Shown here: piece by piece, positions 60,697 to 64,000 of the stretch | Layout of the letters: every line of letters begins with the position of its first letter | Numbering within the stretch: the first letter of the stretch is position 1 | Origin: RDYZ01 sp964518905 | Lineage (GTDB): Bacteria > Cyanobacteriota > Cyanobacteriia > Cyanobacteriales > Geitlerinemataceae | Assembly: GCA_964518905.1 (NCBI GenBank) | Contig: CAZFJL010000004.1 | Coordinates: 67,317 to 131,316, forward strand | Reading direction: 5' to 3' | DNA length: 64,000 bases | Notes under the pieces: generated by a model | What the model saw: only the letters and a program-made list of their open reading frames with translations | The model's database searches: none | Told to the model about the DNA's origin: nothing | Made by a program: the position numbers and the translations under genes

Positions 60697-60749
60697 GTAG
60701 TGCAGGCGTCTCGCCTGCTCGATTTTTGCAGGCTAGAAGCCTGCGCTAC
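60697..60749. repeat. GTAGTGCAGGCG palindromic element
   Basis: GTAGTGCAGGCGTCTCGCCT at the left mirrors AGGCTAGAAGCCTGCGCTAC at the right, each arm also containing a small self-complementary GCAGGC..GCCTGC. Similar elements are widespread in cyanobacterial genomes. No gene lies in 60586-60899. Confidence 0.8.
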
Positions 60750-60899
60750 GAGCATCCTAAGCATTTCACCCTTTGCTATCTTTCATTTAAGCTGGCGGAC
60801 AACCAAGCTAACTAGCAGACAAAACTAGGGACACTTTAGTTCGCAACTTGAAGCAGTCTAAACAGGAGTTAGGAGATCCTTGATTGTTGTTGATTGTCG

Positions 60900-61325
60900 T
60901 TAAAAAATGCTGTCGGGAGACGTCGGTTGCTTTTTCCGTTCGAGATCTCGTAAACAGTCGGCGTAATAACTCACCACTTCCACACGAACCCAGCTATTGC
61001 TATCCATAGCATCTAGGAGGTCACGCAAGCGAGGTTCTTCCGCGAGCAAAGGGCGTAGGGTTTCGCGGTCTTCGATTAGTTGTCGTGCTAATTCGATCGT
61101 CGCTCGAAAATCGTCACAGTTATGACAGTAGCCATGAGGATCGGAACCCACCTGTCGCCATGCGAGGCGAACAACCCACCGACTCAAACCTGGGATTTGC
61201 CACACCCAATAGGATTTGAGGAGAGACTTCAACAAACGACTGCGGGTACTTAAGAGTTGCCACGTTTGTTGGACAAGAGAATCAGCACCATCAGAAACGC
61301 AAAGCGAGGACGTAGAAGCAACCAT
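60900..61325 (-). CDS. Uncharacterised protein with paired cysteines
   Basis: A 141-residue protein, mainly helical. STRSRLLKSLLKSYWVWQIP lies in the middle, and WRQVGSDPHGYCHNCDDFRA contains a CHNC motif that could bind metal. The C-terminal half carries acidic helices (ARQLIEDRETLRPLLAEEPR). I do not recognise the family. ATG 61325 is preferred to a GTG at 61385, because the first 20 residues of the longer form add basic non-homologous sequence. No neighbour on its strand within 400 bases suggests a role. Confidence 0.65.
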   Translation of the reverse strand: MVASTSSLCVSDGADSLVQQTWQLLSTRSRLLKSLLKSYWVWQIPGLSRWVVRLAWRQVGSDPHGYCHNCDDFRATIELARQLIEDRETLRPLLAEEPRLRDLLDAMDSNSWVRVEVVSYYADCLRDLERKKQPTSPDSIF

Positions 61326-61784
61326 AGACTCATCCAAAAATCGGAACCGAAGATGATCGCATAGCTTGCGATCGGTAAGGCTCACCTAACCCTGAACATC
61401 ATTAATTTTAGGGGCATGATACGGAGAGCGCTTCAGTATATCTCAGGTAATTGCTGAATGTATCCATTTGAATGAAAGATTGCTGAATGCCCTAGCGAAA
61501 ATCCTCAAATCAAGACTCAAAGGGATTTAGAGCCCCAGATGCCCTCAAGTATTTTGGCTTGGAGTTGGGGGAGGAACTCAGCTTAAACGCAGGTATTGAA
61601 TGGGGCTTCCAGGCGGTAGATCGCATAAGTTCACGCAATTATGCGCAAATCGCGATGACGGTACTTCTGAAATAGTCATTGGAATGGTCTCTCCTCGTAG
61701 GCTAAAACTCACGAGTCCGCGTAAATTTACAGAAAACTGTCGTTAGAGTCGCAAAAGCCGATTCAAAAGTCAGGTTTTCATGAC
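61326..61784. other. Intergenic region, no gene
   Basis: About 460 bases between two minus-strand genes. No protein-like frame, repeat or clear terminator is seen. Confidence 0.4.
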
Positions 61785-62771
61785 TCAAGCACCCTGCTCG
61801 GGGCAGTGCGCTTCGACCCAGGCGATCGTCTGGTCGCCCACGTTGATGCTATCGAGGCGATCGATCTCGCGAACGCCGGTGGGGCTGGTGACGTTAATTT
61901 CGGTGATGTAGCCGCCGATCACGTCGAGGCCGACGAAGTAGAGGCCGTCGCGTTGCAGGATCGGCGCGATCGTGCGGCACATTCCGCGCTCATGATCGGT
62001 GATCTCAGCTTTAGCGACGCGCCCGCCGACGGCCATATTGCCGCGAAACTCGTTACCCGTGGGGATACGATTTACCGCACCGATCGGCTCACCGTTGAGC
62101 AAAATAATTCGCTTATCACCGTCTTTGGCGGCGGGTAAAAATTGCTGCACCATCACCGGCAGTGAGCTGCGATGGGTGCTGATTTCGACGATCGAATTGA
62201 AATTTTTATCGCCATCTTCCATAAACAGAATGCCTTCACCGGCCATACCGCCGATCGGCTTTAGTACGGCGCGACCTTGCTGGGCGACAAATTGACGAAT
62301 GACATCATTCTCGGCGGAGACGATCGTGTTTGGCATCAATGTGCCGAATTGCAGGCCGTATATTTTTTCGTTGGCCTGACGTAATCCAGAGGGTCGATTG
62401 ACGACGAGGGTTTTACTCGGATCAACATAGTCGAGAATATACGTGGCGTAGAGATAGAGCTTGGTTACGGGCGGATCGGTGCGCATAAACACCGCGTCCA
62501 TCGTCTCTAAGTCCACCACACTTGCCGCGTCGGTGTATTCAAACCAATCGTTAACGGCGATCCACCGATCGCCGGTGTTGTTGAGCGTAACGGGGGTGAA
62601 CCGAACCGGTCGCACTGTGGCGAACGCGCGTCCGGCTTGGATGCCGAGGGATTCGGCCTGGGTGACGTAAACCGAGTGGCCGCGAGCTTGGGCGGCTTCC
62701 ATCAGGGCGACGGTGCTATCGTGGCCGGGGTCGAGGCGATCGATCGGGTCGAGAATGAACGTAAATTTCAC
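61785..62771 (-). CDS. gshB: Glutathione synthetase
   Basis: A 328-residue ATP-grasp enzyme that joins gamma-glutamylcysteine and glycine. The GTG start gives VKFTFILDPIDRLDPGHDST, the family N-terminus. GGMAGEGILFMEDGD is the ATP-binding flap, and AKDGDKRIILLNGEPIGAVN is the conserved central strand. GLDVIGGYITEINVTSPTGV carries the metal-binding Glu/Asn residues. Length matches GshB. Glutathione serves redox defence and glutaredoxin. The frame continues 49 codons upstream without homology. It is 121 bases after the sugar permease gene on the same strand, but the pairing is probably accidental. Confidence 0.96.
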   Translation of the reverse strand: MKFTFILDPIDRLDPGHDSTVALMEAAQARGHSVYVTQAESLGIQAGRAFATVRPVRFTPVTLNNTGDRWIAVNDWFEYTDAASVVDLETMDAVFMRTDPPVTKLYLYATYILDYVDPSKTLVVNRPSGLRQANEKIYGLQFGTLMPNTIVSAENDVIRQFVAQQGRAVLKPIGGMAGEGILFMEDGDKNFNSIVEISTHRSSLPVMVQQFLPAAKDGDKRIILLNGEPIGAVNRIPTGNEFRGNMAVGGRVAKAEITDHERGMCRTIAPILQRDGLYFVGLDVIGGYITEINVTSPTGVREIDRLDSINVGDQTIAWVEAHCPEQGA

Positions 62772-62892
62772 AGCAAGCCTGGAGCAAAGAAAGTTGGGAA
62801 ACCAGAGGTCATTATCCGTTAAATCTGGCGGTAAGTTTGACGATAAGTCTGACGATCGCGGTCGGACTCGCAAAGTCAGCCGAGCGGATTGT

Positions 62893-63732
62893 TTATCCCT
62901 TAATCCCGCTTGCTGCATCCGACGCGACGACGTAGCGTTGCAGAATCGCGAAGACGATTAACACCGGCACGATCGAGATGATCGACCCGGCAGCGATCGC
63001 CCGCCAGTCGAGCGCAAACGATCCGGCCAGCTTCGAGACCCCCAGGGGCAGAGTGTAGAGTTCCGGGCGATCGAGGACGATCAGCGGCCAGAGAAAGTCA
63101 CTCCAGGAGCCGATAAATGTGAACGTGGCGAGGGTGGCGATCGCTGGACGAACGGCGGGCAACATCACATGCCACCAGATGCCCAGCTCGGAACAACCAT
63201 CGAGCCGCGCTGACTCTTCAAGATCTTTCGGCACGCTAGCGAAGGCTTGACGGAGCAGAAAAATCCCGAAGGCTCCGGCGATCGCGGGTAACATCACGCC
63301 GAGATAGGTATTTTTTAAGCCCAGTTGCACGGTCAGGACGTAGAGCGGAATCATGACGATCTGGAACGGGATGGCGATCGTGGCGACGACGCTGGCGAAG
63401 AGGAACGATCGACCACGAAATTGCAGTCGCGCCAGGGGATAGGCGGCGAGGGAGCAAAAGAGCAGGTTGAGCAGGACGGTCAGCCCGGAGACGATCGTGC
63501 TGTTAATCAGGTAGCGCCCGAAGGGTTCGGCCTGCCAAACGCGGGTGAAGTTTGCAAAGGTGGGGCGGCGCGGGAGGAATTCGGGCGGAAATTGGAAGAT
63601 ATTTTCGTCGGGGGATTTGAGCGCGGTACTGAGCAGCCAGAGCAGGGGAAACAGCATCAGCACGGCGATCGCGCTGAGGAGCAGATAGCGCAGGAGTGTC
63701 GATCGGCGTGAGGTTGAGGCGGTGGTGTCCAC
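62893..63732 (-). CDS. Sugar ABC transporter permease (MalG-type)
   Basis: A 279-residue integral membrane protein with six helices. The EAA motif, EESARLDGCSELGIWWHVML, is intact and binds the ATPase subunit. The N-terminal FPPEFLPRRPTFANF segment is usual for the MalG/UgpE branch of carbohydrate importers. In cyanobacteria similar permeases include GgtD for glucosylglycerol and sugars; the substrate is not decided here. The start is GTG at 63732. No partner permease, binding protein or ATPase is in the window, so those genes are to the right or elsewhere. Confidence 0.92.
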   Translation of the reverse strand: MDTTASTSRRSTLLRYLLLSAIAVLMLFPLLWLLSTALKSPDENIFQFPPEFLPRRPTFANFTRVWQAEPFGRYLINSTIVSGLTVLLNLLFCSLAAYPLARLQFRGRSFLFASVVATIAIPFQIVMIPLYVLTVQLGLKNTYLGVMLPAIAGAFGIFLLRQAFASVPKDLEESARLDGCSELGIWWHVMLPAVRPAIATLATFTFIGSWSDFLWPLIVLDRPELYTLPLGVSKLAGSFALDWRAIAAGSIISIVPVLIVFAILQRYVVASDAASGIKG

Positions 63733-63947
63733 GGTGGTGCTGGGTGTTGCTAGACGGGATTATTATCCGTTGTTTCCCGTCTATTTTTTTGTCGATTGGC
63801 GGGTGGCAATAGAACTGGGATAGTGGCGGATTCGGGATTGTCGCTCGCGGTTGCGCGAGGAATTGATCGAGGGTGAGCGACGCGATTTGAGCTGGGGTCT
63901 GGGGCGATCGCGATACGAGTTGGTAGGCTTGAGGTGATGGCTCGATT

Positions 63948-64000
63948 ATCAGAAAAATGGGTTTAAAACCCCGTCCTTCCAGGACGGCTTTGCCGGATGC
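63948..64000. mobile_element. Possible IS200/IS605-type element end
   Basis: GGGTTTAAAACCCCGTCCTT, then CCAGGACGGCTTTGCCGGATGC, contains the hairpin CCGTCC-TT/CC-AGGACGG. This motif resembles ends of IS200/IS605 or TnpB elements in cyanobacteria. The window stops here, so no transposase can be seen and the call is tentative. The rest of 63733-63947 shows no gene. Confidence 0.35.

Noticed and set aside
1..64000. CRISPR array, tRNA or rRNA genes
   Set aside because: I looked for regularly spaced direct repeats and for tRNA T-loop signatures and found none that hold up; a tRNA scan could still find something I missed.

Overview
The window is chromosomal DNA from a cyanobacterium. The octamer GCGATCGC (HIP1) and its core CGATCG recur throughout. 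Several genes belong to cyanobacterial or plastid families (Ycf46, Ycf35, Ycf51, DUF6464, an acyl-lipid desaturase with three histidine boxes, a KirBac channel). No tRNA, rRNA, CRISPR array or phage block was seen. I cannot name the genus.

Layout. 0-2.4 kb: end of an OmpA/BON envelope protein, a Ras-like GTPase, and rpsN. 2.5-9 kb: a very large GHL10 glycoside hydrolase-like protein divergent from gamma-glutamyltranspeptidase, then small and DUF2993 proteins. 9.3-11.9 kb: RNA maturation (rimM, miaB). 12-17 kb: an accessory stretch with a nuclease-like protein, a small toxin-antitoxin locus, gltX, an AT-rich SET-domain/GNAT pair, a broken transposase and two dispersed repeat families. 17-22.7 kb: M1 aminopeptidase with HEAT repeats, a Uma2 nuclease, and a large P-loop ATPase. 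22.8-26.6 kb: a surface-polysaccharide set (galE, two GT2 transferases, a WcaF-like acetyltransferase). 26.7-33.2 kb: aminotransferase, extended SDR, cyclophilin, a THUMP RNA methyltransferase, a candidate small RNA and desC.

33.4-40.7 kb: a conserved membrane protein, then a plus-strand series. It holds a membrane-anchored protein with a C-terminal helix-turn-helix-like end, a second large P-loop ATPase preceded by a leucine-rich micro-ORF, and a compact VWA / SRPBCC / CPXCG / DUF6464 cluster. Short in-frame tandem repeats are concentrated in the first two genes. 40.7-46.9 kb: C39 peptidase, a chemoreceptor next to a bacteriohemerythrin with one iron-ligand position altered, a Kir-type potassium channel and a prohibitin. 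47-57.6 kb: uracil-DNA glycosylase, CPBP protease, TPR protein, an ADP-forming acyl-CoA synthetase fused to GNAT, and others. 57.9-60.5 kb: a ribbon-helix-helix protein, Ycf46 AAA ATPase and Ycf35, behind a good promoter and ending at a terminator. 60.9-64 kb: glutathione synthetase, a sugar ABC permease and, at the right edge, a possible IS200/IS605-type end.

The two places I consider most likely to hide something undescribed are the 35.1-39.6 kb ATPase locus (micro-ORF, tandem repeats, second paralogous ATPase at 20.6-22.7 kb) and the AT-rich SET/GNAT cassette at 15.5-16.5 kb flanked by copies of a dispersed repeat.
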